In this document: one piece after another, positions 18,464-31,651 of the stretch
Layout of the letters: every line of letters begins with the position of its first letter
How positions within the stretch are numbered: position 1 is the first letter of the stretch
Assembly: GCF_003813865.1 (NCBI RefSeq)
Contig: NZ_RMVG01000007.1
Coordinates: 1 to 64,000 of the forward strand
Length of the DNA: 64,000 nt
Direction: 5' to 3'
Source: Candidatus Pantoea deserta
Lineage (GTDB): Bacteria; Pseudomonadota; Gammaproteobacteria; Enterobacterales; Enterobacteriaceae
Position numbers and translations under genes: made by a program
The notes under the pieces: model-generated
Databases searched by the model: none
Seen by the model: the letters and a program-made list of their open reading frames with translations, nothing else
Told to the model about the DNA's origin: nothing

Positions 18464-18897
18464 TTGCGTTGATTCAACGAGTGCTTAATGCCAGCGTCAG
18501 CGTGGATCGCGCGGTGGTCGGTGAAATAGGCCCCGGCCTGCTGGTATTACTGGGGGTAGAAAAAGGCGACGATGAGAAACGCGCCGAGCGCCTGGCGGAA
18601 AAGGTGCTGGGCTACCGGATTTTCAGCGACGAGCAGGGGAAAATGAACCTTAATGTCCAGCAGTCGGGCGGAAGCCTGCTGGTGGTGTCGCAGTTTACGC
18701 TGGCGGCCGATACGCAAAAAGGAATGCGTCCGTCATTTTCCGGCGGAGCCGCGCCCGACGAGGCGAACCGGCTGTATGAATACTTCAGCGACTGCTGTCG
18801 CCGTCAGGGCGTGGCCACCGCCAACGGCCGTTTCGCCGCCGATATGCAGGTTGCGCTGGTCAACGATGGTCCTGTCACCTTCTGGTTGCAGGTTTGA
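18460..18897 (+). CDS. dtd: D-aminoacyl-tRNA deacylase
   Basis: 145-residue homodimeric enzyme that hydrolyses D-aminoacyl-tRNAs (and glycyl-tRNA(Ala)), protecting translation from D-amino acids. The active-site segments [17 protein letters not shown] (about residues 77-93) and the cross-subunit Gly-cisPro motif in [10 protein letters not shown] at the C terminus are intact. The length is identical to E. coli. Translation is coupled to yihY through an ATGA overlap. Confidence 0.98.
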   Translation: MIALIQRVLNASVSVDRAVVGEIGPGLLVLLGVEKGDDEKRAERLAEKVLGYRIFSDEQGKMNLNVQQSGGSLLVVSQFTLAADTQKGMRPSFSGGAAPDEANRLYEYFSDCCRRQGVATANGRFAADMQVALVNDGPVTFWLQV

Positions 18898-18956
18898 GGC
18901 CGGCAGCCGAGCGGCACGGGATCGGCCACGCAGGCTCTGAACGAGAGAACCATTTT

Positions 18957-19904
18957 ATGTATCATCTTCGGGTACCACAGACGGCGGAAGAGCTGGATAT
19001 GTACTACCAGTTCCGCTGGGAAATGTTACGTAAGCCGCTGCGCCAGCCTCAGGGATCGGAGCGGGACGGCTGGGACGCGCTGGCGCACCATCAGATGGTG
19101 GTCGATGAGCATGGACAGCCGGTGGCGGCCGGACGCCTCTATATTAACGCTGACAACGAAGCCTCGATTCGCTTCCTTGCCGTGCATCCGTCGGTGCAGG
19201 GCAAAGGGTTAGGCACGCTGGTGGCGATGACGCTGGAATCGGTGGCGCGTCAGGAGGGCGTTAAGCGCGTCACCTGCGCCGCGCGCGAAGATGCGGTGGA
19301 GTTTTTTGCCAAGCTGGGCTACGTCAATCAGGGCGAGATCACCGCGCCGCAAACCACGCCGGTGCGCCATTTTCTGATGATCAAGCCGGTAGTGACGCTG
19401 GACGATATCCTGCACCGCGCCGACTGGTGCGGTCAGCTACAGCAGGCCTGGTATGACAATATCCCGCTCAGCGAAAAGATGGGCGTGCGCATCTTGCAGT
19501 TCACCGGGCAGAAATTTATCACCACCATGCCGGAAACCGGCAACCAGAACCCGCACCATACGCTGTTCGCAGGCAGCCTTTTTTCGCTGGCGACGCTGAC
19601 CGGCTGGGGGCTGATCTGGCTACTGCTGCGCGAGCGCCATCTTGGCGGCACCATTATTCTTGCGGATGCGCATATTCGCTACAGCAAAGCGATCACCGGG
19701 CGTCCGGGGGCGATTGCCGATATTGGCTCGATGAGCGGCGATCTTGATCGTCTGGCGCGCGGGCGCAAAGCGCGCGTGCGTCTTGAGGTGGAGCTGTTTG
19801 GCAATGAAGAGCTGGGCGCGGTGTTTGAAGGGGTCTATATCGTGCTGCCCGCCGATCCCGACGAGCCGCTGGAAGAGGGCGGATCCGGGGCGCGTATCAA
19901 TTAA
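18957..19904 (+). CDS. fabY: Fatty acid biosynthesis protein FabY (YiiD)
   Basis: 315-residue two-domain protein. An N-terminal GNAT acetyltransferase-like domain (about 1-140, with [17 protein letters not shown] as the acetyl-CoA loop) is joined to a C-terminal hot-dog thioesterase-like domain ([13 protein letters not shown] segment). In E. coli it can support initiation of fatty acid synthesis in the absence of FabH. I chose the ATG at 18957 ([18 protein letters not shown]) with GAGAG 9 bases upstream. An in-frame TTG at 18894, overlapping the dtd stop, would give 336 residues and is possible, since E. coli FabY has about 16 residues before MYHLRV. Last gene of the yihX operon. Confidence 0.9.
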   Translation: MYHLRVPQTAEELDMYYQFRWEMLRKPLRQPQGSERDGWDALAHHQMVVDEHGQPVAAGRLYINADNEASIRFLAVHPSVQGKGLGTLVAMTLESVARQEGVKRVTCAAREDAVEFFAKLGYVNQGEITAPQTTPVRHFLMIKPVVTLDDILHRADWCGQLQQAWYDNIPLSEKMGVRILQFTGQKFITTMPETGNQNPHHTLFAGSLFSLATLTGWGLIWLLLRERHLGGTIILADAHIRYSKAITGRPGAIADIGSMSGDLDRLARGRKARVRLEVELFGNEELGAVFEGVYIVLPADPDEPLEEGGSGARIN

Positions 19905-19910
19905 ATCATC

Positions 19911-19930
19911 CGGGCCGCGTCCGCGGCCCG
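19911..19930. terminator. Palindromic hairpin between convergent fabY and yicH
   Basis: A perfect 8-bp stem CGGGCCGC/GCGGCCCG with a GTCC loop. It lacks a strong T-run on either strand, so it is probably a weak bidirectional terminator. Confidence 0.5.
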
Positions 19931-19938
19931 TTATCTGT

Positions 19939-21618
19939 TTATCTAACCTCACCCGCCTGCATCTGCTGCTGGATCTGCTGCTCATCGGTGCGCAGCGAGA
20001 GCGAGCCATTCACTGAAGGTTTTAATGGCGCGCCAGCCTTCAGGGATGCGTTGAGCTGGAGCTGAAAATTGCTGGCGCCGCTCGCCGGCAGAGCGGGCCA
20101 GCCCCAGTTTTGCATCACGTTGGCGGGCACCGCCTGACCTTTCAGCGTCAGCGCCACCGGCCGATCCGCCTGCTGCCCGACGCTGGCCGACCCTTCCAGC
20201 AAGCCGTTGCCGCTAAAGGCGCTCAGCTCGGTTACCTGGATCTGCCGGTCGTCCGCATTAAGCGACAGCGAGGGATGACGCAGATCGGTGCGGTTAAAGG
20301 TGGCTTCCGAGGCGTTAAGGCTCAGTTTGCCTGACCAGATCCCCCACTGATGCTGCCGCGCCAGTAGCAGGTTTTCGCCGCTGCCGTCCAGCGAGGTCAT
20401 CTGGAACGGAAAGGCCGGGTTAATATCGATAATCAGGTTGCGATTAGAGGTAAAGCGTTTGATTTCCACGGTGTCGAGCCACGCGGGCAGCGCCGCCTGC
20501 CAGCGATCGCGCCAGCTTTCCGGCAGGGTATATTCCAGTCCGGCGACGGCGAGATTGTTAAGCGTCAGGCGATTGTCGCTGCGGCTCCAGCTGCCGTCAG
20601 CGCGGATCACGCCGTTCGCCCAGCGCGAGCTGAACTGGGTAAGCGCGACGCCCTGCGGCGATAAACCGACATTGACGATGGGATCGTTCAGCTCAAAGCG
20701 GCCGTTAATAAAATTGCTGGCATTCAGCGACAGCGAACCGTCATCGCTGCGCCAGCTGTTGCCTTGCAGGGTCAGATTTTTCAGCGTTAAATCGAGGTCG
20801 GTGACCGCCCAGTCGGGGCCCTGAAGCCGCGCATCGGTCATATCCAGGCGATTGACGGTGACGGACGGGAGTTGCTGAATCGGACGCAGGAAGTCCGCAA
20901 GGCTCTGGCTGGTTTGCAGACGAATATCATTGAGGCGCAGCTGGCGTATCAGCCAGTTGCCCTGCGCATCACGCTCGGCGCTGCCGGTCATTGAACCGCG
21001 CGCCAGATCGGCACCGACGTTGCTGAACAGCATGCGCCCCTGCGTCACGCTGCCCTGAATCAGCACGTTTGCGCCAGGCACCTTGTTCACCTTCATCTCC
21101 GCCGCGCTCATCTGAAACTGCGCATCGCTGCCCAGCATGCTTTGCGCGCTGGGCTTCCACGGCATGATGCCGCCGTTGACCTGACGAGCCTCAAGCGGCA
21201 GCGGCGTGTTCGGGCTGTCGACGCGCATACTGGTTAACTGAAGGCGACCGGCCTGAACCGGCAAAACATGGTCAGCGGTGAGATTGGCCAGATTGACGAC
21301 GCCATCACGCAGCTCGATGCTGGCAAAATGCAGCGGATCGCTGAACTGCAACAGGGCGAGGCCGAGATCGACGCGTTTTGCCACCACCACGGCGGGCTGC
21401 CCGTCGTGGCCAAAGCTAAAGTTATCCAGCACAAAATGCGACGGCGACGAAAAATTATGTTCGATTTTGCGCAGCGAGAGGTGCCAGGCGGTTTTATCGC
21501 TTACGGTGCGGCTGACCCAGCCTGCGCCCCATTGCGTCTGCAATAAAACGTAGATAACTACCAGGCCAAGCAGCAGTAGCAACAGTATCGTCAGGAAAAA
21601 TTTTCCAATAAATTTCAT
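19939..21618 (-). CDS. yicH: AsmA family protein YicH
   Basis: 559-residue AsmA-like protein (E. coli YicH 569). One N-terminal transmembrane helix (about residues 7-27, FFLTILLLLLLGLVVIYVLL) anchors a large periplasmic beta-rich domain. This family is now thought to bridge the envelope for lipid traffic, but YicH itself is poorly studied. The start at the ATG at 21618 (MKFIGKFF) equals the E. coli N terminus; the frame is open 21 codons upstream and a second ATG three codons earlier is possible. It faces fabY, a neighbour not seen in E. coli, and lies downstream of xanP. Confidence 0.93.
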   Translation of the reverse strand: MKFIGKFFLTILLLLLLGLVVIYVLLQTQWGAGWVSRTVSDKTAWHLSLRKIEHNFSSPSHFVLDNFSFGHDGQPAVVVAKRVDLGLALLQFSDPLHFASIELRDGVVNLANLTADHVLPVQAGRLQLTSMRVDSPNTPLPLEARQVNGGIMPWKPSAQSMLGSDAQFQMSAAEMKVNKVPGANVLIQGSVTQGRMLFSNVGADLARGSMTGSAERDAQGNWLIRQLRLNDIRLQTSQSLADFLRPIQQLPSVTVNRLDMTDARLQGPDWAVTDLDLTLKNLTLQGNSWRSDDGSLSLNASNFINGRFELNDPIVNVGLSPQGVALTQFSSRWANGVIRADGSWSRSDNRLTLNNLAVAGLEYTLPESWRDRWQAALPAWLDTVEIKRFTSNRNLIIDINPAFPFQMTSLDGSGENLLLARQHQWGIWSGKLSLNASEATFNRTDLRHPSLSLNADDRQIQVTELSAFSGNGLLEGSASVGQQADRPVALTLKGQAVPANVMQNWGWPALPASGASNFQLQLNASLKAGAPLKPSVNGSLSLRTDEQQIQQQMQAGEVR

Positions 21619-21713
21619 CGCATCCATCCCGCCATCTTTCCGGTCAGTGGTTGTTATGCCTGAATTACCGTTGTAGCTCAACAGCCTGGATGAAAATCTG
21701 AATAAATAGCAGA

Positions 21714-21731
21714 GGCGGGCCGCAGCCCGCC
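21714..21731 (-). terminator. Hairpin after xanP
   Basis: A 7-bp GC stem GGCGGGC/GCCCGCC with a CGCA loop, 8 bases after the xanP stop. There is no clear T-run, so it may be an attenuating or mRNA-stabilising hairpin in the xanP-yicH gap. Confidence 0.4.
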
Positions 21732-21738
21732 GAAGAGG

Positions 21739-23124
21739 TTACTTTTCCTGCGGGAAAATCAGGTTCAGTACGATAGCGGTAATGCCGCCTGCGGCGATGC
21801 CGGAAGAGAGCAGCGTCTTGAGCCAGTCCGGCGCGAATTGCAGAATGAGCGGCTGCTGCGACACGCCCAGTCCAACCGCCAGCGACAGGGCGATAATCAT
21901 AATCGCGCGGCGGTTAAGCGGTTCACGCGACACGATGCGCACGCCGGAGGCGGCAATGGTGCCGAACATCACGATGGTCGCTCCGCCCAGCACCGGCTCC
22001 GGAATATGCTGCACAAAACCGCTTACTGCCGGGAACAGACCCAGCACAATCAGCATCAGCGCAACCACAAAGCCCACATAGCGGCTGGCGACGCCGGTCA
22101 GCTGGATCACGCCGTTGTTCTGCCCAAAGCAGGAGTTAGGGAAGGTGTTAAACAGGGCGGAAACGCAGGAGTTCAGCCCATTCGCCAGTACGCCGCCTTT
22201 CAGGCGTTTCATATAGAGCGGGCCGCTGACCGGCTGTTCCGAAACGTCTGACGTCGCAGTAATGTCTCCAATGGTTTCCAGCGAGGTCACCATAAACACC
22301 AGCATCAGCGGGATCAGCAAATTCCAGTCAAACCCCAGGCCGTAATAAAGCGGCGTCGGGACGGCGATCAGCGGCTGGCTGACCGGCGCCGCGCTTTGCG
22401 GCAGCATATCCATTAGCCAGGCGGCGACGTAGCCGACAGCCATTGCGATCACCAGCGACGCGACGCGCAAATAGGGATTGCGCTGGCGATTCAGCACAAT
22501 GATTACCGCCAGCACCACGCCCGCCAGCAGCAGGTTTTTCGGCGCGCCGAAGCTGTGATCGTTCATCGCGGCGAAGCCGCCGCCAATCGAGGTCAGCCCG
22601 ACCTGAATCAGCGACAGGCCGATAATCATTACGACCACACCGGAAACCAGCGGCGTAATAATGCGGCGAGCCAGATGCAGCACGCGCGACAGCACCATCT
22701 CTGTACAGGACGCCACCATCAGGGTGCCGAACAGCGCCGCCATCATGGTCGGCACGTCCGCGCCGCCGTTTTTCAGCGCCATGCCGCCCATGATCAGCGG
22801 CGTCACAAAGTTAAAGCTGGTGCCCTGAATCGACAGCAGACCCGAACCCACCGGTCCCCAGGTTTTGATTTGTAAAACCGATGCCACGCCGGAGGCGAAC
22901 AGCGACATGCTGATAATGTGCTGCGTGTCCTGCGCAGGCAGGCCCAGCGCCTGACAGATCAGCAGTGCGGGGGTAATCACCGCCACGAACATCGCCAGCA
23001 GATGCTGACCCGCGGCAAACAGGGTTTGCGGCAGCGGCGGACGGTCTTCAAGGCGGTAAATCAGTTCACTCTGGCGCGGCGCGGCTGCCGTAGTGAGTGA
23101 GGCGTCTGGTTGATTAACGGACAT
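21739..23124 (-). CDS. xanP: Xanthine permease XanP
   Basis: 461-residue NCS2/NAT-family proton symporter for xanthine in the inner membrane (E. coli XanP 463). About 14 hydrophobic segments are visible. The NAT signature [16 protein letters not shown] lies near residue 330, and conserved TM8 residues ([10 protein letters not shown]) are present. The promoter carries a PurR-like box overlapping the -35. In E. coli gltS separates it from recG; here gltS is absent and recG is the direct upstream neighbour on the same strand. Confidence 0.95.
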   Translation of the reverse strand: MSVNQPDASLTTAAAPRQSELIYRLEDRPPLPQTLFAAGQHLLAMFVAVITPALLICQALGLPAQDTQHIISMSLFASGVASVLQIKTWGPVGSGLLSIQGTSFNFVTPLIMGGMALKNGGADVPTMMAALFGTLMVASCTEMVLSRVLHLARRIITPLVSGVVVMIIGLSLIQVGLTSIGGGFAAMNDHSFGAPKNLLLAGVVLAVIIVLNRQRNPYLRVASLVIAMAVGYVAAWLMDMLPQSAAPVSQPLIAVPTPLYYGLGFDWNLLIPLMLVFMVTSLETIGDITATSDVSEQPVSGPLYMKRLKGGVLANGLNSCVSALFNTFPNSCFGQNNGVIQLTGVASRYVGFVVALMLIVLGLFPAVSGFVQHIPEPVLGGATIVMFGTIAASGVRIVSREPLNRRAIMIIALSLAVGLGVSQQPLILQFAPDWLKTLLSSGIAAGGITAIVLNLIFPQEK

Positions 23125-23154
23125 AACAAGGCTTCCCGGTCTGTGAAGGAGGGG

Positions 23155-23192
23155 ATTTTAAACCGCTTATCGCTGAAAGCAATCGTTTGCCA
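23155..23192 (-). promoter_or_regulatory. xanP promoter with PurR-like operator
   Basis: On the minus strand TTGCTT (23182-23177), a 16-base spacer and TAAAAT (23160-23155) form a promoter. The 16-mer at 23177-23192 (plus strand AAGCAATCGTTTGCCA) agrees with the PurR consensus ACGCAAACGTTTGCGT at 12 of 16 positions and covers the -35. Repression of xanP by PurR with hypoxanthine or guanine is inferred; comparative work has predicted it for enterobacteria. Confidence 0.6.
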
Positions 23193-23248
23193 CGCTTTAT
23201 CTTAATGCGGCGACGCCTGCTGGCGCGGCAAAAGAGAAGAGGAAGAGA

Positions 23249-25327
23249 TTAGACGTTGGTGTAGCGAGCGGTTTCCGGCAGCCAGCGTTCGATCAGCGCC
23301 TTCGCCTGCTCAGGATAGTGCTGGTGGATATGTCGCGCGACGCGCTGCACTTCCGGCACCATCGCCTGATCGCGTAGCAGATCGGCAACCTTAAATTCGG
23401 CGTTGCCGGTCTGGCGGGTGCCCAGCAGCTCGCCGGGTCCGCGGATCTCCAGATCGTGCTGGGCAATCACAAAGCCGTCGTTGCTGTCGCGCAATACCTG
23501 TAAACGACGCTGGGCGGTTTTGCTCAGCGGCGCTTTATAGAGGAGTACGCAGTGGGACGCCACCGCGCCGCGTCCGACGCGTCCGCGCAGCTGATGCAGC
23601 TGCGCCAGACCCAGACGCTCCGGGTTTTCAATAATCATCAGACTGGCGTTGGGCACGTCAACCCCGACTTCAATAACCGTCGTCGCAACCAGCAGCTGAA
23701 GCTCATTGGCTTTGAAAGCCGCCATCACCGCCTGTTTTTCCGCAGGCTTCATGCGGCCATGCACCAGGCCGATATTCAGATCGGGCAGCGCGGCTTTTAG
23801 CGCTTCCCAGCTTGCTTCCGCCGCCTGCGCCTCCAGCAGATCGGACTCTTCGATCAGCGTGCACACCCAGTATGCCTGACGACCCTCCTGGCAGGCGTGC
23901 CGCACGCGCGCGATAATCTCGTCGCGGCGGCTGTCTGGAATCGCCACGGTGGTAACGGGGGTACGGCCCGGCGGCAGCTCGTCAATGGTCGAGGTATCGA
24001 GATCGGCGTAGGCGGTCATCGCCAGCGTTCGCGGAATCGGCGTCGCGGTCATAATCAGCTGGTGCGGATGGAAGCCCTGCTCTTCCCCTTTCTCCCACAG
24101 CGCCAGCCGCTGATGCACGCCGAAGCGGTGCTGTTCGTCGATAATCACCAGCGCCAGCCCGTTGAACTGTACCTGTTCCTGAAAGAGCGCGTGGGTGCCC
24201 ACCACCATCGCGACCTGGCCGCTGGCGATCGCCTCCTGCTGCGCCTGACGCGCTTTGCCTTTCTGCTTGCCAGCCAGCCAGCCGACTTCAATTCCCAGCG
24301 GGGCAAACCAGCTGCGGAAGTTATTAGCGTGCTGCTCTGCCAGCAGCTCCGTCGGCGCCATCAGCGCCACCTGTTTGCCGTGCGCAATGACGTCAAGCGC
24401 GGCCAGCGCGGCCACCAGGGTTTTACCGGAGCCGACGTCGCCCTGTACCAGACGCATCATCGGGAAATCATTGGCCAGATCCTGCTCAATCTCCTGCACT
24501 ACGCGCTTTTGCGCATTGGTAGGCGAGAAGGGCAGCGCCGCCAGAAGCTTCTGGCTCAGCGTGTGGCGAGGCGCCATCGGTAGCGCGTAGTAGCGCTGGG
24601 CGCCCGCACGCACCGCCAGCATACTGAGATTGTGCGCCAGCAGCTCTTCCAGTATCAGACGACGCTGTGCCGGATGGCGTCCGCTTTCCAGCTCGCTCAG
24701 ACGCAGGTCCGGCGGCGGACGATGCAGCGTATGTAGCGCTTCCGGCAGGCTAATCAGGCCCTGAGCCAGCTCCTGCGGCAGCAGTTCGGCAATCGGCACG
24801 CTCTCCAGCAGCGTCAGCGCCTGATCGGTCAGACTGCGCAGCGTGGCCTGGCGAATGCCTTCGGTGGTGGGATAGACCGGCGTCAGGGTCTCTTCCAGCG
24901 TGACCGGACTCTGTTCGCCCTGAACGCGATACTCAGGATGAATAATTTCCGCGCCGCGCTGACCGCGTTTAATCTCACCATAGGCGGTGACGCGGCGGCC
25001 TGGCGAGAGGCTGTTTTTCATCCCGGCATTAAAGTTGAAGAAGCGCAGAGTCAGCACGCCGCTGCCGTCGCTGATCTGACACACCAGCATGCGACGTCGG
25101 CCAAAGGTAACGTCAGACTGCAACACTTCGCCCTCTACCGTGGCCCAGATGCCGGGCAGCAGATCGTTGATGGCATAAAGCTGGGTGCGGTCTTCGTAGC
25201 GTAAAGGGAGATGGAGCAGCAGATCCTGAATCGTGTGCAGGCCAAGCTTAGCCAGTTTTGCCGCCTGGCTGGCACCGACGCCGGTCAGGGTACTGAGCGG
25301 AATGGCATCCAGCAGGCGGCCTTTCAT
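23249..25327 (-). CDS. recG: ATP-dependent DNA helicase RecG
   Basis: 692-residue branch-migrating helicase that reverses stalled forks and processes R-loops and Holliday junctions (E. coli 693). The wedge/OB domain occupies about 1-250, followed by helicase domain 1 with Walker A VQGDVGSGKT and DEQH box, and helicase domain 2 ending with the TRG-region RGPGELLGTRQ. The start was set at the ATG at 25327 (MKGRLLDAIPLS), which overlaps the trmH stop as ATGA and matches E. coli; the frame is open 11 codons further. Last gene of the gmk-rpoZ-spoT-trmH-recG operon. Confidence 0.97.
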   Translation of the reverse strand: MKGRLLDAIPLSTLTGVGASQAAKLAKLGLHTIQDLLLHLPLRYEDRTQLYAINDLLPGIWATVEGEVLQSDVTFGRRRMLVCQISDGSGVLTLRFFNFNAGMKNSLSPGRRVTAYGEIKRGQRGAEIIHPEYRVQGEQSPVTLEETLTPVYPTTEGIRQATLRSLTDQALTLLESVPIAELLPQELAQGLISLPEALHTLHRPPPDLRLSELESGRHPAQRRLILEELLAHNLSMLAVRAGAQRYYALPMAPRHTLSQKLLAALPFSPTNAQKRVVQEIEQDLANDFPMMRLVQGDVGSGKTLVAALAALDVIAHGKQVALMAPTELLAEQHANNFRSWFAPLGIEVGWLAGKQKGKARQAQQEAIASGQVAMVVGTHALFQEQVQFNGLALVIIDEQHRFGVHQRLALWEKGEEQGFHPHQLIMTATPIPRTLAMTAYADLDTSTIDELPPGRTPVTTVAIPDSRRDEIIARVRHACQEGRQAYWVCTLIEESDLLEAQAAEASWEALKAALPDLNIGLVHGRMKPAEKQAVMAAFKANELQLLVATTVIEVGVDVPNASLMIIENPERLGLAQLHQLRGRVGRGAVASHCVLLYKAPLSKTAQRRLQVLRDSNDGFVIAQHDLEIRGPGELLGTRQTGNAEFKVADLLRDQAMVPEVQRVARHIHQHYPEQAKALIERWLPETARYTNV

Positions 25328-26022
25328 TTCTTTTTCCCTGAGGCCTGCATCGTGGCCCACCAGTCAGCGTCGGCTTCCACTTCGCCCTGGGCGTTAATGT
25401 GGGGGTAGGGCAGACCTTTCTGCCTGGCCACGCGCGCCAGTACCGGATAGCCGCCTTCAAACAGCAGACGCTGCTGCTCGTCCTCATCCAGCAGGCTGTG
25501 CTGGCGCTGGTAGAGTCCGGCGTTCTGCCGCTGGCGCTGCGCTTCATACAGGATCAGCGCGGAGGCGACAGAAACGTTGAGCGACTGCACCATACCGACC
25601 ATAGGAATAATAATATCGCGATCGGCCAGAGCCAGGGCTTCGGCGGTAATGCCGGTCTTCTCCTGTCCCATCAGAATGCAGGTGGGGCGGGTATAGTCGA
25701 TGTCGCGAAAGTCGACCGCTTTCGCCGACAGGTTCGTTGCCAGCACCTGCATGCCGCGATCTTTCAGATGCGTCACCGCCTCGGCGATATTGCGGTGGGT
25801 TTTTACCTTTACCCAGCTGTTGCTGCCAGCGGACGCCGAGACCATGGTGCGCATACGCTCGCTGGGCCAGACGGCATGGACTTCATGAATGCCTACCGCG
25901 TCTGCGGTGCGGATCACCGCCGACACGTTGTGCGGCTTGTGCACCTGTTCCATGCAGACGGTGAGATCGTGCTGGCGGAGCGCCAGCATCTCCTGAATAC
26001 GAGCAAAGCGTTGGGCGTTCAT
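25324..26022 (-). CDS. trmH: tRNA (guanosine-18-2'-O)-methyltransferase TrmH
   Basis: 232-residue SPOUT-class methyltransferase forming Gm18 in tRNA D-loops (E. coli TrmH/SpoU 229). SPOUT motifs: NVSAVIRTADAVG near residue 28, GQEKTGITAEAL near 123, and the knot motif MVQSLNVSVASALILYE near 147. It sits 2 bases after the spoT stop codon and overlaps recG by 4 bases, so translation in the operon is coupled. Confidence 0.97.
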   Translation of the reverse strand: MNAQRFARIQEMLALRQHDLTVCMEQVHKPHNVSAVIRTADAVGIHEVHAVWPSERMRTMVSASAGSNSWVKVKTHRNIAEAVTHLKDRGMQVLATNLSAKAVDFRDIDYTRPTCILMGQEKTGITAEALALADRDIIIPMVGMVQSLNVSVASALILYEAQRQRQNAGLYQRQHSLLDEDEQQRLLFEGGYPVLARVARQKGLPYPHINAQGEVEADADWWATMQASGKKK

Positions 26023-26024
26023 GG

Positions 26025-28133
26025 CTAATTACGATTACGGTGGACTTTGATTACGTCCGGCATTACGCGGATTTTACGCATAATATTCGCCAGATGGACG
26101 CGATCGTGCGCGGTCAGGCGGATAAAGGCGCTGTAAACACGGCCATCGCGCTCTTCGGTATTCAGACTCTGGATGTTGGAGCCTGCGGTATTGATTGCCG
26201 CCGTCAGGTTAGCGAGCGCGCCCTGGTGGTTGAACATATCCACCTTAATCTCCGCCACGAACTCCTGATCGGTGACCTTATCCCACTCTACCGGCATGAA
26301 TTTTTCCGGCTCTTTCTGGTAGCCGCGAATATTACGACAGGATTCATGATGCACCACCAGCCCTTTGCCGGGGCTAACGTGCGCCACAATCGGATCGCCG
26401 GGAATGGGTCGGCAGCATTTCGCGAAGGTAATCAGCACGCCATCCGCGCCTTTGATAGGCAGCTTGCCGCGCTTGCTGGTGCTCGGCGGCGTCGCGTTGC
26501 TGGACTGCAACAGGTTCTTCGCCACCACCACGCTCATGGCGTTGCCCAGGCCAATTTCGGCCAGCAAATCGTCCAGCGAGGTGAGCTTCATGCGGTCCAG
26601 CTCCTGCCGGATATTCTCTGGCGTGATCTCGGCCAGCTTGCGGCTGCCGCCGAGCGCATGGCTCAGCAGGCGACGCCCCAGGTTAACCGAGTCTTCGCGC
26701 TTGAGATTTTTCAGCAGCTGACGAATTTTGGCGCGCGCTTTGGAGCTGACGACAAAGTTGAGCCAGGCCGCGTTGGGTCGCGCGCCTGGCGCAGTAATAA
26801 TTTCTACGGTCTGACCGCTGGTGAGCGGCTGCGACAGCGGATAGGGCTGACGGTCTACGCGCGCGCCCACGCAGGCGTGGCCAATATCGGTATGCACCGC
26901 ATAGGCGAAATCCACCGGCGTCGCGCCAGCGGGAAGTTCAACGATGCGGCCTTCCGGCGTAAAGACATAGATCTCATCCGGGAAGAGATCGGATTTTACG
27001 CTTTCGATAAATTCAAAGGAGCTGCCCGCGCTCTGCTGTAGCTCCAGCAGGCTTTGCAGCCAGCGCTGAGCGCGAATCTGCGCGGTGGTGCCGCTTTCGC
27101 CCGCCTGTTTATAGGCCCAGTGCGCGGCGACCCCCATTTCCGCCATTTGATCCATATCTTCGGTACGGATCTGCACCTCAACCGGCACGCCGTGCGGGCC
27201 AATCATCGAGGTATGCAGCGACTGATAGCCGTTGGCTTTGGGGATAGCGATATAATCTTTCATACGGCCTGGACGCGGTTTGTACAGGCTGTGCATCTGA
27301 CCCAGTACGCGATAGCAGGTATCCACATCCTTCACGATGACGCGGAAAGCGTAAATATCCATGATGGAGTGAAAGCGCTGCTCTTTCAGCGTCATTTTGC
27401 GGTAGATAGAGTAGAGATGTTTTTCCCGCCCGCTGACGCGACAGGGAATGCCCGCTTCCTGTAGACGCCCGTCGATTTCTGACAGGATCTTCTGAATCAT
27501 CTCTTTGCGGTTGCCGCGCGCCGCTTTCACCACCTCTTTAATCACGCGATAGCGATTAGGGTAGAGCGCCTCAAAACCCAGCTCTTCCAGCTCGGTTTTC
27601 AGGTGATGGATACCCAGGCGATGCGCCAGCGGACTGTAGATCTCCAGGGTTTCCAGCGCGATGCGACGACGCTTGTCCGGGCGCAGCGCGCCCAGCGTGC
27701 GCATATTGTGCGTGCGGTCGGCCAGCTTGATCAGAATGACGCGGATGTCTTGCACCATCGCCATAATCATCTTGCGGAAGTTCTCTGCCTGCGCCTCTTT
27801 TTTGTCGCGGAAGGTCAGCTTATCCAGCTTTGAAACCCCTTCCACCAGCTCGGCGACACTCTTGCCGAACAGCTGCTCCATATCCTGATAGGTGGCGGGC
27901 GTGTCTTCGATCACGTCGTGCAGCAGCGCGGCCATCAGCGTTTCATGGTCGAGCTTCATCTCCGCCAGAATACAGGCGACGGCAACGGGATGTGTGATAT
28001 AGGGTTCGCCGCTGGAGCGTGTCTGTCCCTCGTGAGCATCACGTGCGACAAGGTACGCTTGCTGGAGGCGCTTGATTTGCTCCTCCGGCAGGTATTTTTC
28101 AATCAGCTGATTGAGGCTTTCAAACAGATACAA
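26025..28133 (-). CDS. spoT: Bifunctional (p)ppGpp synthase/hydrolase SpoT
   Basis: 702 residues, identical in length to E. coli. It hydrolyses ppGpp and, under carbon, fatty acid or iron stress, synthesises it. Hydrolase HD domain about 20-200 with LLHDVIEDT; synthetase domain about 220-350; TGS domain near 385-450 (VFTPEGRIVELPAGATPVDF); zinc-finger/helical region with CCRPIPGD; C-terminal ACT domain. The start is TTG at 28133, as in E. coli, reproducing MYLFESLNQLIE. Middle gene of the gmk operon, 20 bases after rpoZ. Confidence 0.98.
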   Translation of the reverse strand: MYLFESLNQLIEKYLPEEQIKRLQQAYLVARDAHEGQTRSSGEPYITHPVAVACILAEMKLDHETLMAALLHDVIEDTPATYQDMEQLFGKSVAELVEGVSKLDKLTFRDKKEAQAENFRKMIMAMVQDIRVILIKLADRTHNMRTLGALRPDKRRRIALETLEIYSPLAHRLGIHHLKTELEELGFEALYPNRYRVIKEVVKAARGNRKEMIQKILSEIDGRLQEAGIPCRVSGREKHLYSIYRKMTLKEQRFHSIMDIYAFRVIVKDVDTCYRVLGQMHSLYKPRPGRMKDYIAIPKANGYQSLHTSMIGPHGVPVEVQIRTEDMDQMAEMGVAAHWAYKQAGESGTTAQIRAQRWLQSLLELQQSAGSSFEFIESVKSDLFPDEIYVFTPEGRIVELPAGATPVDFAYAVHTDIGHACVGARVDRQPYPLSQPLTSGQTVEIITAPGARPNAAWLNFVVSSKARAKIRQLLKNLKREDSVNLGRRLLSHALGGSRKLAEITPENIRQELDRMKLTSLDDLLAEIGLGNAMSVVVAKNLLQSSNATPPSTSKRGKLPIKGADGVLITFAKCCRPIPGDPIVAHVSPGKGLVVHHESCRNIRGYQKEPEKFMPVEWDKVTDQEFVAEIKVDMFNHQGALANLTAAINTAGSNIQSLNTEERDGRVYSAFIRLTAHDRVHLANIMRKIRVMPDVIKVHRNRN

Positions 28134-28153
28134 GGGTGGCCTGTAGGTTGCTG

Positions 28154-28429
28154 TTAACGACGACCTTCAGCAATAGCGGTAACGGCTTGTAATTCAGCGG
28201 CTTCCTGCTCTTGCTGTTCCTGACGATCGCGCACGTCCAGAATCTGGTTAGTGATCAGGCCTTCTTCGATTTCGCGCAGGGCGATAACGGTGGCTTTATC
28301 GTTCTCTTCCGGAACCAGCGGATCTTTGCCGCCTACCTGCATCTGACGTGCACGACGTGCAGCGACCAACACCAGGTCAAAACGGTTACCAATTTTTTCT
28401 ACTGCGTCCTGAACGGTTACGCGTGCCAT
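28154..28429 (-). CDS. rpoZ: RNA polymerase omega subunit
   Basis: 91-residue omega subunit, same length as E. coli, starting [20 protein letters not shown]. It supports assembly of the beta' subunit and forms part of the ppGpp binding site 1 on RNA polymerase, which fits its place in an operon with spoT. It lies 54 bases after gmk. Confidence 0.98.
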   Translation of the reverse strand: MARVTVQDAVEKIGNRFDLVLVAARRARQMQVGGKDPLVPEENDKATVIALREIEEGLITNQILDVRDRQEQQEQEAAELQAVTAIAEGRR

Positions 28430-28483
28430 AGGTGTGCTACTCCACAGATGAAGAAATGACTGGGCATAATACTGAAACTGACT

Positions 28484-31651
<3,168 letters not shown>

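Noticed and set aside
26040-27041. 333-codon frame opposite spoT
   Set aside because: Shadow of a conserved gene with high third-position GC; the translation shows no recognisable domain.
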